A DNA stretch of 64,000 nucleotides from Rubrobacteraceae bacterium (GTDB lineage Bacteria > Actinomycetota > Rubrobacteria > Rubrobacterales > Rubrobacteraceae): contig JAUJNO010000002.1 of assembly GCA_030448125.1 (NCBI GenBank), positions 100,014 to 164,013 of the forward strand, in the 5' to 3' direction. Below the pieces are notes generated by a model. That model did not search any database. It was not told the origin of the DNA and was given only the letters and a program-made list of their open reading frames with translations. Both the position numbers and the translations under genes were made by a program. This document shows positions 47,418-56,332 of the stretch, piece by piece (positions within the stretch are counted from its first letter, which is position 1; each line of letters starts with the position of its first letter).

Positions 47418-48490
47418 ATGGATGCACGCGCAGCGGCAGCGCTCTTGGATGAGTTTGGGAGGCTGCCGGAAGAAGGTCGTCTCGTGTCTTGATGAGTTTG
47501 GGAGCGGCCGCAGACGTTCATGGAGATCGCCGGGTATCCTCATTACGAGAACGTGTGCAGCAACTTTCTCCGTTTCTTCTTCGATCCGGAAGGTCCGCAT
47601 GGTCTGGGAAGCCTCTTTCTCGATGCCTTATTGGCTTCGGTGAGTAACGCAGGCGGGGAAGAGGGCTTGGGAGGAAATGTCTCCGTCGAGCGTGAAGTCG
47701 GCACGGCGGCCGGTAATCGAATAGATGTTCTTTATACAGTCGGACTCTCACGCGATGCTGATCGAAAACAAAATCTTTGCTGCGGTAGTCAACCCCTTCG
47801 AAGACTACGCGATGTACCTGGATAGTTTGAAGAACGAGAACGGAGACGCCTACGAAGACGAGAAGAAGACCAAAATTCTGCTTACGCTCTACCCGTCCAG
47901 AGAAGGTATAGATGCAGGGTTTCGTCAACCTTACCCACGCAGACTTCGCAAGCGCAGTACGTTCCAGGCTCGGATATCACGTATCCAAAGTAGATATTCG
48001 CTATCTGACGCTGATGCTGGACTTTCTGAACACGCTCGAAAGCTTGGGGAAGGGACTCGAATGAACCAGGAATTCGTCAAGTTGCTTGCACAGCGGAGCG
48101 ACGAAGTAGAGAAGTTCTTGATAGGGATAAAACAGGTGCGGGATGAGGCGCGGGGAAGGTTCAAAGACTCGGAGAACTCATCGATCTTAAAGAACATCAG
48201 AACGTCACGCAGCTTGACTGGCGTCCTAATCCAAATTACTATTCGACGTACTTACTGCAACACAGGGTTCACATCGACGGGGAATCTTACGTTGTCCTCC
48301 AGCCGGCAATCTCGCCGAGCGGATGGGAGATCCAGATCTTTTATCGGGTTTCCAGGGGCACAAAATCGCCTGGAATTAGAGGATCTGCTAAAAGAGAATG
48401 AGATACCGCCTGAAAATGATCCCTGCATGTTCTCCCAAACGTTTTGCGTATGATGACGAGAACTTGGAAGGCATCGCTACTGTCGTCCAG
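47418..48490 (+). pseudogene. PD-(D/E)XK nuclease-like gene, copy 1 (decayed)
   Basis: Counterpart of 50867-52003. It has lost about 48 bases of the N-terminal repeat region, carries several frameshifts (for example an extra T in the I-D-I-F-I strand near 47726) and is fused at 48490 to rpoA sequence. It differs from copy 2 much more than the upstream part of the duplication does, so it is a real pseudogene and not only a sequencing problem. Confidence 0.85.
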
Positions 48491-48972
48491 AGAACAAGAG
48501 CGACGCCGACCCGATAGGCGTGATGGCGGTCGATTCGATCTTCTCACCCGTCCAGCGCGTGAACTACACGGTCTCCGAGACGCGCGCCGGCGCTCGTACC
48601 GACCTCGACTCCCTCTCCATAGAGGTCTTTACGGATGGGCGGATACGGCCCAGGCACGCCCTGCAGGAGGCGGCCCGGCAGCTGACGGACATCCTCGGGC
48701 TCTTCACGAACGGTTACGAGGGCCCCCGGACGGAGGTACGGAGCCGGGTTGGTCGCGCCGTCATAAACGACGAGCGGCCGGTCGAGGACCTGGAGCTCAC
48801 GGTTCGGTCGTACAACTGCCTCAAGCGCGAGGGTGTAGACACCATCGGGCAACTCGCGACCATGACCGAAGAAGAGCTCATGAATATCCGCAACCTCGGG
48901 ATGAAGAGCGTCGACGAGATCCGCTCGAAGCTCATCGAGTATGGCTACCAGCTTGAGAGCGAGGGTCTATGA
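48491..48972 (+). pseudogene. rpoA: Truncated rpoA: alpha C-terminal domain fragment
   Basis: Bases identical to the end of rpoA. The longest possible product, 150 residues from GTG at 48520, holds part of the NTD and the whole alpha-CTD, which binds UP elements and activators. No ribosome binding site precedes that GTG. It is a by-product of the duplication; a free alpha-CTD would be made only if translation enters from the nuclease pseudogene upstream. Confidence 0.8.
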
Positions 48973-49334
48973 GGCACGCGAAGAGAGGCCGCAAGCTGGG
49001 CAGGGACTCCGCCCACCGCAGGGCGATGCTCGCCACCATGGCCGGGCAGGTCATCCAGCACGGCCGCATAAAGACCACGGGGCCCAAGGCCAAGGAGATC
49101 CGGGGCCTGGTCGACAGGCTCATCACCGTCGCCAAGAAGGACGACCTCCACGCGAGGCGCCAGGCGGCCGCGGTCCTCAAGGATAAGACCATCGTGAGGA
49201 AGCTCTTCGAGGACGTGGCCCCCGACCTCGACGACAGGAACTCGGGCTACACCCGCATCCTCAAGCTCGGCCCGCGCCTCGGCGACGGCGCCGAGGCGGT
49301 CTACCTGGAGCTCGTAAACTACACTATAGAGTAA
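48969..49334 (+). CDS. rplQ: 50S ribosomal protein L17, copy 2
   Basis: Encodes the same 121 residues as copy 1. It overlaps the truncated rpoA stop. A duplicated ribosomal protein gene with identical product is unusual and may reflect recent duplication or an assembly join. Confidence 0.93.
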   Translation: MRHAKRGRKLGRDSAHRRAMLATMAGQVIQHGRIKTTGPKAKEIRGLVDRLITVAKKDDLHARRQAAAVLKDKTIVRKLFEDVAPDLDDRNSGYTRILKLGPRLGDGAEAVYLELVNYTIE

Positions 49335-49384
49335 GCTCGTAGCCGTAGCTCCGCATAAGGAAGAACCTGTACGAGAGGCCCGCC

Positions 49385-50191
49385 GTGACGGGCCTCTCGC
49401 CGTTCCGCGCAGAGACGTTGCCTGAGCGGCCGGCAACGTACGCCGGGCTCGTGGAGTACGATGGCACGGACTTCGCCGGATGGGCCGTCCAGCCAGACTT
49501 CCGTACAGTCGAGGGGACCCTCACCGAAGCTCTAGCGACCATCCTGCGGCAGCCGGTAAAGCTGGCCGTGGCCGGACGCACCGACGCCGGGGTACACGCC
49601 TCGGGGCAGGTCGTCTCGTTCCGGGCGCGGACGGATCTTTCTCCTTCCTCTATTTCTTACCGCGCCACGGGCATGCTACCGGGAGACCTGGCGCTCCGGC
49701 GCTGCGTAGCCGTAGGGGAGCACTTCGACGCCCGCAGGGACGCGAGGACTCGAAGCTACGAATACCGGATAGTCAACGACCCCATCCGCTCCCCGCTGGA
49801 GCGGCGGCGGGCCATACACGCCGTCCGCGAGCTGGACTTGGACCTGCTACGGGAGGCGGCGGAGCTCATCCGGGGTGTACATAACTTCCGGGCCTTTACG
49901 CCAGCGAAGAGCCATCACGTCCGCTTCGAGCGTTTAGTGGAGAAGTCTTCGTGGGAGGGGCGGGACGGCCTCCTGATCTACGGGATCACCGCCAACTCCT
50001 TTCTGTACAGCATGGTCCGCGCCCTGGTCGGCACGATGCTGGAGGTGGCAGAGGGGAGACGCGAGCTCGCGGAGTTCGAACGCCTGCTCGACGGCGGCGA
50101 GAGGAGCGAGGCCGGACCCGCAGCCTCGGCCCGGGGCCTCACGCTGGTGAACGTTGGATACGAAGATCTGGACTTCGAAGGGATACCATGA
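49385..50191 (+). CDS. truA: tRNA pseudouridine synthase TruA, intact copy
   Basis: 268 residues that isomerise uridines 38-40 in the anticodon arm. Active-site region G-R-T-D-A-G-V-H-A-S-G-Q, and the C-terminal F-L-Y-S-M-V-R-A-L-V-G-T-M motif. GTG start at 49385. Stop overlaps the methyltransferase ATG. Gene order alpha operon-truA-rplM-rpsI is common in Firmicutes and Actinobacteria; the two next genes are an insertion in that order. Confidence 0.93.
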   Translation: MTGLSPFRAETLPERPATYAGLVEYDGTDFAGWAVQPDFRTVEGTLTEALATILRQPVKLAVAGRTDAGVHASGQVVSFRARTDLSPSSISYRATGMLPGDLALRRCVAVGEHFDARRDARTRSYEYRIVNDPIRSPLERRRAIHAVRELDLDLLREAAELIRGVHNFRAFTPAKSHHVRFERLVEKSSWEGRDGLLIYGITANSFLYSMVRALVGTMLEVAEGRRELAEFERLLDGGERSEAGPAASARGLTLVNVGYEDLDFEGIP

Positions 50192-50862
50192 ACCGCGACG
50201 ATACGAGAGACCTGCTCATCGAGATAGACAGCTACGTCGAGGGGCTCTTCGCGCCGCCGGACCCGGCGCTGGAGGCCGCCCTGCGGCGTTCGCGCGAGGC
50301 CGGGCTGCCGGAGATAAACGTATCCCCGAACGAGGGAAAGCTCTTGCAACTTCTCGCAGAGACAGCGGGAGCGAGACGTATCCTGGAGATCGGGACGCTC
50401 GGCGGCTACAGCACCATACATCTGGCCCGCGCCCTCCCCGAGGGCGGTTCGCTGGTCTCCCTGGAGTTGGACGAGCGCTACGCCGGGGTCGCCCGCGAGA
50501 ACATCCGGGAGGCAGGTTTCGTGGACAGGGTCGAGGTGCGGGTCGGGGATGCGAAGACGTTGCTCGCCCGGATGGTCGAGGATGGCGAGGGGGCGTTCGA
50601 TCTCACGTTCATAGACGCGGATAAGGGAGGCTATCCGGAGTATCTGGAGTGGGCTTTGCGTCTCTCGCGGCCCGGTTCGCTGATCCTGGTGGACAACGCG
50701 ATCCGGGGCGGGAGCGTGCTCGATCCCGAGGACGAGTCCGCCCGGGCTACCCACGATTTCAACGAGGCGCTGGCGAAGGACCCCCGGCTCTCGGCGCTTG
50801 TCTTGCCCCTGATCCGGGAGCGCATAGACGGTATCGCCATCGCCCGTGTGCTAGTAGACTGA
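50188..50862 (+). CDS. SAM-dependent O-methyltransferase (class I, catechol-OMT-like)
   Basis: 224 residues. The SAM-binding motif I-L-E-I-G-T-L-G-G-Y-S-T lies near residue 70, followed by L-E-L-D-E-R-Y and the metal site F-I-D-A-D-K. This is the family of caffeoyl-CoA/catechol O-methyltransferases and of many bacterial homologues with unknown substrate. Coupled to truA by an ATGA overlap. Confidence 0.88.
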   Translation: MNRDDTRDLLIEIDSYVEGLFAPPDPALEAALRRSREAGLPEINVSPNEGKLLQLLAETAGARRILEIGTLGGYSTIHLARALPEGGSLVSLELDERYAGVARENIREAGFVDRVEVRVGDAKTLLARMVEDGEGAFDLTFIDADKGGYPEYLEWALRLSRPGSLILVDNAIRGGSVLDPEDESARATHDFNEALAKDPRLSALVLPLIRERIDGIAIARVLVD

Positions 50863-50866
50863 AAGT

Positions 50867-52003
50867 ATGGATGCACGCGCAGCGGCAGCGCTCTTGGATG
50901 AGTTTGGGAAGCTGCCGGAAGAAGGTCGGGACAACCGAGGCTATGTAGCTGGAGCGGCAATGCTCTTGGATGAGTTTGGGAAGTTGCCAGGCCGTATCGA
51001 ACGGCCGCAGACGTTCATGGAGATCGGCGGTTATCCTCACTACGAGAATGTATGCAGCAACTTCCTCGCTTTCTTCTTCGACCCGGAAGGTTCGCATGGT
51101 CTAGGAAGCCTCTTTCTCGATGCCTTGTTGGATTCGGTGAGTGTTGCAGGCGAGGAAAAGGGTTTCGGAGGAAATGTCTCCGTCGAGCGTGAAGTCGGCA
51201 CGGCGGCGGGCAATCGTATAGATATTTTTATACAGTCGGACTCTTACGTGGTGCTGATAGAGAACAAGATCTTCGCTGCGGCGGTCAACCCCTTCGACGA
51301 CTACGCAGCATACCTGGATAGTTTGAAGGACGAAGACGGAGTCGCCTACGAAAACAAGATCAAAATCCTGCTTACACTCTACCCGTCCAGGGAAGGCGAG
51401 GTGCAGGGCTTCGTCAACCTTACCCACGCAGACTTCGCGAGCGCGGTACGTTCCTTACTCGAACATCACGTCTCCGAAGCGGACACTCGCTATCTGACGC
51501 TGATGCTGGACTTTCTGAACACGCTCGAACACTTGGGGGAAAGGACTCGAATGAACCAGGAACTCGTCAAGTTGCTTGGGGAGCGGAAAGGCGAAGTAGA
51601 GAAGCTCCTGACAGGGATAAACGAGGTCCGGGGTGAGATGCGAGGGAAGGCGCGAGACCTCGGAAAACTCATCGATGTGAAATCCTATCAAAACGTCTGG
51701 CAAGGTGACTGGCGTCCAACTGTTTCCCTGCAGCACGCCCTGATACACGATGTTTATAAGGATAAAAAGCAATACGTCAGCATTGATACGGCGATTTCAC
51801 CCAGCGGATGGGAAATCCAGATCTTTCCCCGTCGAGGGGTTTCGCGCCCGGAAGTAGAGGACTTGCTAAACAAACTTGAGATACCGTTTGAGGATGACTG
51901 GCGCTGCATATACCCCACGCGTTTTACCTACGATGAAGACTTGAGCATCATCGCTCCCGTTGTCCAAGACATAGTGGGCAAGCTCTCTACTTCGGTGGGC
52001 TAA
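50867..52003 (+). CDS. PD-(D/E)XK nuclease superfamily protein
   Basis: 378 residues. Nuclease-core pattern: a Glu in V-E-R-E-V, then G-N-R-I-D-I-F-I and L-I-E-N-K-I, matching the D...E-x-K layout of the PDDEXK_4 type. The N-terminus contains two copies of A-x-L-L-D-E-F-G-K-L-P, about 25 residues apart, perhaps a duplicated short helix. Function unknown; such proteins are often linked to defence or DNA repair. It interrupts the truA-rplM neighbourhood. Less GC-rich than its neighbours. Confidence 0.75.
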   Translation: MDARAAAALLDEFGKLPEEGRDNRGYVAGAAMLLDEFGKLPGRIERPQTFMEIGGYPHYENVCSNFLAFFFDPEGSHGLGSLFLDALLDSVSVAGEEKGFGGNVSVEREVGTAAGNRIDIFIQSDSYVVLIENKIFAAAVNPFDDYAAYLDSLKDEDGVAYENKIKILLTLYPSREGEVQGFVNLTHADFASAVRSLLEHHVSEADTRYLTLMLDFLNTLEHLGERTRMNQELVKLLGERKGEVEKLLTGINEVRGEMRGKARDLGKLIDVKSYQNVWQGDWRPTVSLQHALIHDVYKDKKQYVSIDTAISPSGWEIQIFPRRGVSRPEVEDLLNKLEIPFEDDWRCIYPTRFTYDEDLSIIAPVVQDIVGKLSTSVG

Positions 52004-52072
52004 CCGGATCGGGGGATGTATGCTACTATTTGGCACGTTTGCAATAGAGATTGGTACCGATCGCGGAGGAAA

Positions 52073-52507
52073 ATGAAAAGTTACATGGCGCGTCCGGCGC
52101 AGGTCGAGCGCAAATGGCATCTTATCGACGCCGAGGGGCAAACCTTGGGGCGGCTGGCGACGGAGATCGCACGCCTCCTGCGCGGCAAGAACAAGCCACA
52201 GTACACGCCGCACATCGACACGGGCGACTTCGTCGTCGTGGTGAACGCCGAGAAAGTGGCCGTCACGGGGAAGAAGTCCGAGCAGAAGGTCTACTATCGG
52301 CACACGGGCCGCCCGGGTGGCTTGAAGGAGACGAGCTACGAGGTGATGCTGGAGCGCAAGCCGACGGAGATCTTGCGTAAGGCGGTCAAGGGTATGATGC
52401 CGAGGACGCGTCTCGGGCGCCAGCAGTTCAGAAAGTTGAAGATATACGCGGGACCCGAGCATCCGCACGAGGCTCAGAACCCGCAACCGTACGAAGTGGA
52501 GAGGTAA
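52073..52507 (+). CDS. rplM: 50S ribosomal protein L13
   Basis: 144 residues starting M-K-S-Y-M; the ATG at 52085 is an alternative with an upstream GGAGGA at better distance. Conserved [15 protein letters not shown] is present. It pairs with rpsI three bases later. Confidence 0.95.
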   Translation: MKSYMARPAQVERKWHLIDAEGQTLGRLATEIARLLRGKNKPQYTPHIDTGDFVVVVNAEKVAVTGKKSEQKVYYRHTGRPGGLKETSYEVMLERKPTEILRKAVKGMMPRTRLGRQQFRKLKIYAGPEHPHEAQNPQPYEVER

Positions 52508-52510
52508 GAG

Positions 52511-52906
52511 ATGGCAGCTCAGGCGTTGTACAGAGGGACGGGCCGGCGCAAGACGGCGGTCGCCCGGGTGAGGATAGTGCCGGGTGATGGCAACATCACC
52601 GTTAACGGCCGCGACTACACGGAGTACTTCCCCCGCCCGGCTTACCAGGCGAGCGTGAGCGCTCCGCTTAGGTTGCTCGAGGCGGGGAGCCGCTACGACG
52701 TGATCGCCCAGGTCGAGGGGGGAGGTCCGACGGGTCAGGCGGACGCTGTCCGCCACGGCATAGCGCGCGCCCTCGCCGAAGAGTCGCAGGAGGCGCGTGG
52801 CGAGTTGAAGGGCGCGGGGCTCCTGACGCGGGATGCCCGGGCTGTTGAGCGCAAGAAGTACGGCCTGAAGAAGGCCCGCAAGCGCCCGCAGTTCTCCAAG
52901 CGCTAG
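52511..52906 (+). CDS. rpsI: 30S ribosomal protein S9
   Basis: 131 residues, beginning with [14 protein letters not shown] and ending [11 protein letters not shown], the tail that touches P-site tRNA. Confidence 0.96.
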   Translation: MAAQALYRGTGRRKTAVARVRIVPGDGNITVNGRDYTEYFPRPAYQASVSAPLRLLEAGSRYDVIAQVEGGGPTGQADAVRHGIARALAEESQEARGELKGAGLLTRDARAVERKKYGLKKARKRPQFSKR

Positions 52907-52933
52907 AGTCGCGGAGCACCACTCTGCCGGGAG

Positions 52934-52970
52934 TGAGCCCCTTCGTCGCGGACGCGCATCGGAGGGGGCT
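52934..52970 (+). terminator. Possible hairpin between rpsI and the glmM chimera
   Basis: GAGCCCC pairs with GGGGCTC around a long loop. No T run follows, so termination is doubtful; it may be an attenuator or a mRNA stabiliser. Confidence 0.3.
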
Positions 52971-52991
52971 CTCCGGCTCGGAGGAAGCAGC

Positions 52992-54668
52992 TTGGCTTAT
53001 GGACGTAGGATCAAATTCGGCACCGACGGGGTGCGTGGGGTCGCCAACGAGGGCCTGAAACCGGAGGACGCCCTCGCTCTGGGCCTCGCCGGGGCGCGTC
53101 TCTTCGGCGGGCCCATCCTGGTGGGCCGCGACACACGCCTCTCGGGCAGGATGCTCTCGACAGCGTTAGCTGCTGGGACGGCGAGCGGCGGGGCCGAGAT
53201 CGTGGACGTCGGCGTGCTCCCCACGCCGGGCGTCGCGGCCCTGGCGAAAGAGCGGGGGGCGTCTGCCGCCGTTGTCGTGAGCGCCTCGCACAACCCCTAC
53301 CCGGATAACGGCATAAAATTCTTCTCGGGCGAGGGGCGCAAGCTCCCCCTCGCCATGGAGAGGGAGCTCGAGAGGTTGGCCGGCGAGGAGGTCCATGCGC
53401 GTTCCGTGGGCCATGGGATAGGCGCGATGTCCAGGCTGGACCAACCGTGGGAGCGCTACGCCGGGTCGGTCCTGAAGCGTCTCAGGCCCCGCGCGGAGGG
53501 CTTGAAAGTCCTGTTAGATTGCGCGCATGGAGCCGCTTACCGGGCCGCGCCGCTCGCCTTCGAGGAGGTCGGCGTCGAACTTACGGTCGTGGGGAACGAG
53601 CCGACCGGGACCAACATCAACGAGGGTGTGGGCTCGACGCACGTAGAGAAGCTCGACGCGGCCGGGCACGATGTCGCCTTCGCCTTCGACGGGGATGCCG
53701 ACCGGGTCCTGGCGGTCGACGAGAAGGGGCACGTGGTCGACGGGGACGACATCCGCCGCGTGACCGAGAGGCTCGCGGCCCCGACCGCGTATCGTGCCCT
53801 CCCCAGCAGAGACGGAGCGGGGTTCGAGATCTCCTCGAACTTCACCCGCGCCGCCTACGAGGAGGCCGTCGAGAAAGCAAAAGAATACATCCGGGCGGGG
53901 GATGCGTTCCAGATCGTGCCATCCCAGCGCTTCTTCGCCGAGATAGGCGACCTCGACCCGTTCCTTTTGTACAGGGGCCTGCGCACCGTCAACCCCTCGC
54001 CGTACATGACGTACCTGAAGCTGGGGAATCTGGCGCTCGTCGGAGCCTCGCCCGAGCCTTTGGTGCGTGTCGAGGGCCGCCGCGTGATGACCCGCCCGGT
54101 CGCCGGTACGAGAAGACGCGGCGCTACCACCGAAGAGGACGCGCTCCTGGCCGAGGAGCTATTGGCCGACGCCAAGGAGCGAGCCGAGCACGTCATGCTC
54201 GTGGACTTGGGGCGCAACGATCTTGGGCGGGTCGCCGAGATTGGGACGGTGCAGCTGGAGACTTTCATGGAGGTGGAGCGGTACTCACACGTCATGCACA
54301 TCGTCTCGACTGTGGAGGGTACCCTGCGCGAGGAATACACGGCGCTCGACGCTCTGGCCGCCGCCTTCCCCGCAGGGACCGTCTCAGGCGCTCCCAAGGT
54401 GCGGGCGATGGAGATCATCGACGAGCTCGAACCTACCCGCCGCGGCCCCTATGCGGGCGCCACCGGCTACTACGGCGTGGACGGCCGTCTCGACACCTGT
54501 ATAACCCTGCGCACCGCCCTCCTCAAAGGAGGCCGCGCCTACTTTCAGGCCGGCGGCGGGGTCGTCGCCGACTCGGTGCCTTCCCTGGAGTACGAAGAGA
54601 CCCGCAACAAGGCGGGGGCGATAGTGCGCGCTTTAGAGGTCGCGCGGAGCCGGGGAATGTGGCTGTAG
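52992..54668 (+). CDS. In-frame chimera: phosphoglucosamine mutase N-terminus joined to anthranilate synthase I C-terminus
   Basis: Residues 1-254 are GlmM: F-G-T-D-G-V-R-G-V-A-N, active-site serine loop S-A-S-H-N-P-Y, and metal motif D-G-D-A-D-R. From about residue 255 (base 53754) the sequence is TrpE: chorismate-binding domain with I-R-A-G-D-A-F-Q-I-V-P-S-Q-R, R-P-V-A-G-T, D-L-G-R-N-D-L-G-R-V and G-A-P-K-V-R-A-M-E-I-I-D-E-L. GlmM loses its sugar-binding and C-terminal domains and TrpE its N-terminal regulatory part. Neither half is likely to work as usual. The TTG start and GGAGGAAGC belong to glmM. It is either a deletion fusion or an assembly join. Confidence 0.85.
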   Translation: MAYGRRIKFGTDGVRGVANEGLKPEDALALGLAGARLFGGPILVGRDTRLSGRMLSTALAAGTASGGAEIVDVGVLPTPGVAALAKERGASAAVVVSASHNPYPDNGIKFFSGEGRKLPLAMERELERLAGEEVHARSVGHGIGAMSRLDQPWERYAGSVLKRLRPRAEGLKVLLDCAHGAAYRAAPLAFEEVGVELTVVGNEPTGTNINEGVGSTHVEKLDAAGHDVAFAFDGDADRVLAVDEKGHVVDGDDIRRVTERLAAPTAYRALPSRDGAGFEISSNFTRAAYEEAVEKAKEYIRAGDAFQIVPSQRFFAEIGDLDPFLLYRGLRTVNPSPYMTYLKLGNLALVGASPEPLVRVEGRRVMTRPVAGTRRRGATTEEDALLAEELLADAKERAEHVMLVDLGRNDLGRVAEIGTVQLETFMEVERYSHVMHIVSTVEGTLREEYTALDALAAAFPAGTVSGAPKVRAMEIIDELEPTRRGPYAGATGYYGVDGRLDTCITLRTALLKGGRAYFQAGGGVVADSVPSLEYEETRNKAGAIVRALEVARSRGMWL

Positions 54669-54684
54669 ACGGAGTTCGTCGCGG

Positions 54685-54840
54685 CTAAAGCCCCAGCTTC
54701 TCGCTTATCTTCTGTTTGTCGAAGCCTATGAAGACCTCGCCGTCTATGACGGTGGTTGGGGTTGACTGGGAGTTGATCTCGACCATCTCCTGCATGGCGT
54801 CAAGGTCGGTGCGGATGTTATTCTCGGTGAACTCGACGAC
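54685..54840 (-). pseudogene. Glutaredoxin, C-terminal fragment (split gene)
   Basis: 51 codons and a TAG on the minus strand read V-V-E-F-T-E-N-N-I-R-T-D, then S-Q-S-T-P-T-T-V-I-D-G and F-I-G-F-D, the thioredoxin-fold end with the cis-proline TVI-type motif of glutaredoxins. No start or active-site CxxC precedes it; instead two TAG codons follow upstream. The matching N-terminus lies 6.2 kb away at 61019-61078 on the same strand. Confidence 0.82.
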
Positions 54841-55143
54841 CGCGCAGCGCATCATCGCCTACTACGACACCATGCCCTCTTTGCCATTTGCGGCCAACGC
54901 CGGGGTTGTATCATTGCCGGTCAATAACGGTCCTGACCGGCTGATGCGGTTGTGAGGCGGTGAGGCCGCGAGGCTGCTCCAGGACGGGCGGCGAGGGGTC
55001 GGTTAAGGGTAAGATACTCGCTAGAGAGGGGGCCGTACGTGAAAGGTGTAAGCGTGGGTCCCAAGGAGCGCGAGCGACGACTCGCTGATTAGCGAGTAGA
55101 CCGCAGTCACAGAGGGGCAGTCCGCCAGCGCCCCCCTCCGTGG
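54841..55143. other. Non-coding or degraded left border of the element
   Basis: A short plus-strand frame (54841-54955, R-I-I-A-Y-Y-D-T-M-P) might be the end of an unknown gene. A TAAGAT -10-like box is at 55010-55015, the same hexamer as in the rpoB promoter but without a -35. I recognise no complete gene. Confidence 0.4.
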
Positions 55144-55233
55144 ATGAGGGCAGAAAAGGCCGTGCTCGCCCTGAGCTTCGCCCTTACCGTCGTGGCGGTG
55201 ATCCTAGCCTTCGTGCTGTTCATCCTGCCGTAG
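55144..55233 (+). CDS. Possible 29-residue single-helix membrane peptide
   Basis: ATG at 55144 opens a frame of 29 residues: M-R-A-E-K followed by about 22 hydrophobic residues ending F-I-L-P. It would form one transmembrane helix. There is no clear ribosome binding site. Peptides of this kind are found in actinobacteria, yet chance cannot be excluded. Confidence 0.35.
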   Translation: MRAEKAVLALSFALTVVAVILAFVLFILP

Positions 55234-55282
55234 CCCGCCTCCGTGGCGCGCGGCTGCCGGCTTCCCGGTCGGCGAGGGGATG

Positions 55283-55312
55283 TTGAGGGTGCAGCGTTAC
55301 GGTATCTAAAAT
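55283..55312 (+). promoter_or_regulatory. Candidate promoter for the 141-residue membrane protein
   Basis: TTGAGG (55283-55288) and TAAAAT (55307-55312) are 18 bases apart, 40 bases before a gene with a good ribosome binding site. Confidence 0.55.
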
Positions 55313-55351
55313 GCCTACGTTGATAAGGAAAGGGTCCTGTTAGGAGGCATC

Positions 55352-55777
55352 ATGCTACTTGACCACTACCGAAAGAATCTCCGTGCCGTCGTTGGGGCCG
55401 CGGCGGCCCCCTACGGCTACACGTTGGCGATTTGGGCCGCCGGAGCAGCGCTCGTAAGCGTGCACGGTATCCCGACTGCGCTTTCCGCTATCACGTTCGT
55501 GGGGGGAGCCGTGCTGGGCTTCGCCGTCGTCGGAGCCCTCGCCTACGGCGGCGTGCCGGGAGAGTCAGATCTAGAGAGGGGCCACCCCCTCGTTTGGGGG
55601 AGCCTCCACTTTTTCTCTGTAGGGATCTCGCTTGGAGCAGTGACGCTCGTTGCCTACTTCATCAAGGGTTTCATCGTTTGGCCTCTAGGGGGATTCTTAG
55701 TTACGAGCATCTACCTTCTCGTGGTAGGAGCCGAGTCCACCACCTCCTATATATGGGAGCATGGGGGAGATGAGTAA
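55352..55777 (+). CDS. Hypothetical four-helix membrane protein
   Basis: 141 residues with four hydrophobic segments (about 18-38, 43-65, 80-103, 105-125) and a short charged tail ending W-E-H-G-G-D-E. ATG follows TAGGAGG. I do not recognise the family. Located in the accessory segment. Confidence 0.65.
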   Translation: MLLDHYRKNLRAVVGAAAAPYGYTLAIWAAGAALVSVHGIPTALSAITFVGGAVLGFAVVGALAYGGVPGESDLERGHPLVWGSLHFFSVGISLGAVTLVAYFIKGFIVWPLGGFLVTSIYLLVVGAESTTSYIWEHGGDE

Positions 55778-55945
55778 GCCGTAAACGGCTCAAGGGTCCC
55801 AGCACAGGCGGCGAGGGCCGATCACGACCGAGGTACCCCGAACCCGAACCAAGCCAGGACACGCCGCCGCAGGCTTGGCTCGCGCGTCTCCGACCCGCCG
55901 CGCTTCCCCGGTGAGGACCTCCTCGCGGCGGTACTCGCGGGCGGG

Positions 55946-56224
55946 GTGCTGGCCGCCGTAAGTGTCTTCGTCTACCGGGCGGGTGGCAGGAGCGCCCGCA
56001 ACGATCTCCTCTTCTCGGCGGCATTCGCCGCGTTCGTGGTGCTCCTCTCCGTGGACAGCATGGGGGCGGTGCCGCTGCTCGCGCCCTTGCCGGCGTTACT
56101 GGTGGCGCTGCTGTTCGCCCTGGCCTCCGTCCGCCGGAGCCTCCTGTTTCGCCTCGCCGGGCTCTCGCTTGGGGTCCTCTACGTGCTCGCCGGGGTCCTG
56201 GTCTCGCTCGCTGGAGCCTTCTAG
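55946..56224 (+). CDS. Hypothetical three-helix membrane protein
   Basis: 92 residues from a GTG, with three hydrophobic stretches and basic loops (A-S-V-R-R-S). The frame is open further upstream (R-F-P-G-E-D-L-L-A-A-V-L-A-G-G), so the N-terminus may be longer. No recognised domain. Confidence 0.5.
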   Translation: MLAAVSVFVYRAGGRSARNDLLFSAAFAAFVVLLSVDSMGAVPLLAPLPALLVALLFALASVRRSLLFRLAGLSLGVLYVLAGVLVSLAGAF

Positions 56225-56332
56225 CGGCCTCGATGAGCCGACCGCAAACTGTGCTCAGACACGAGCACCGGGGGCAATCCAGCCCTCCATAAGCGCAAGA
56301 AACAGGATAGCAACGCACAAGTAACAGCAAGT

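Larger units (their letters stand above)
45042..48490. repeat. Tandem duplication, copy 1 (3,449 bp)
   Basis: Starts inside rpoA and ends in the last codons of a nuclease-like gene, where it joins directly to a second copy of rpoA sequence. To about 46555 it is practically identical to copy 2 (one difference noticed, at 45739); beyond that differences become frequent and several genes are broken. Confidence 0.93.
48491..51970. repeat. Tandem duplication, copy 2
   Basis: Second copy of the rpoA 3' end-rplQ-truA-methyltransferase-nuclease block, starting with AGAACAAGAGCGACG, the same bases as 45042. All complete genes in this copy are intact. It leads into rplM-rpsI, the normal continuation after truA, so this copy holds the original right-hand border. 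Confidence 0.92.

Noticed and set aside
52992..54668. A true bifunctional GlmM-TrpE enzyme
   Set aside because: Both parts lack domains required for activity and the pathways are unrelated; recombination or misassembly is simpler.
54716..54955. Plus-strand 79-residue frame over the glutaredoxin fragment
   Set aside because: Its first part is the antisense of the glutaredoxin end; only the last 38 codons could mean anything and they match nothing I know.
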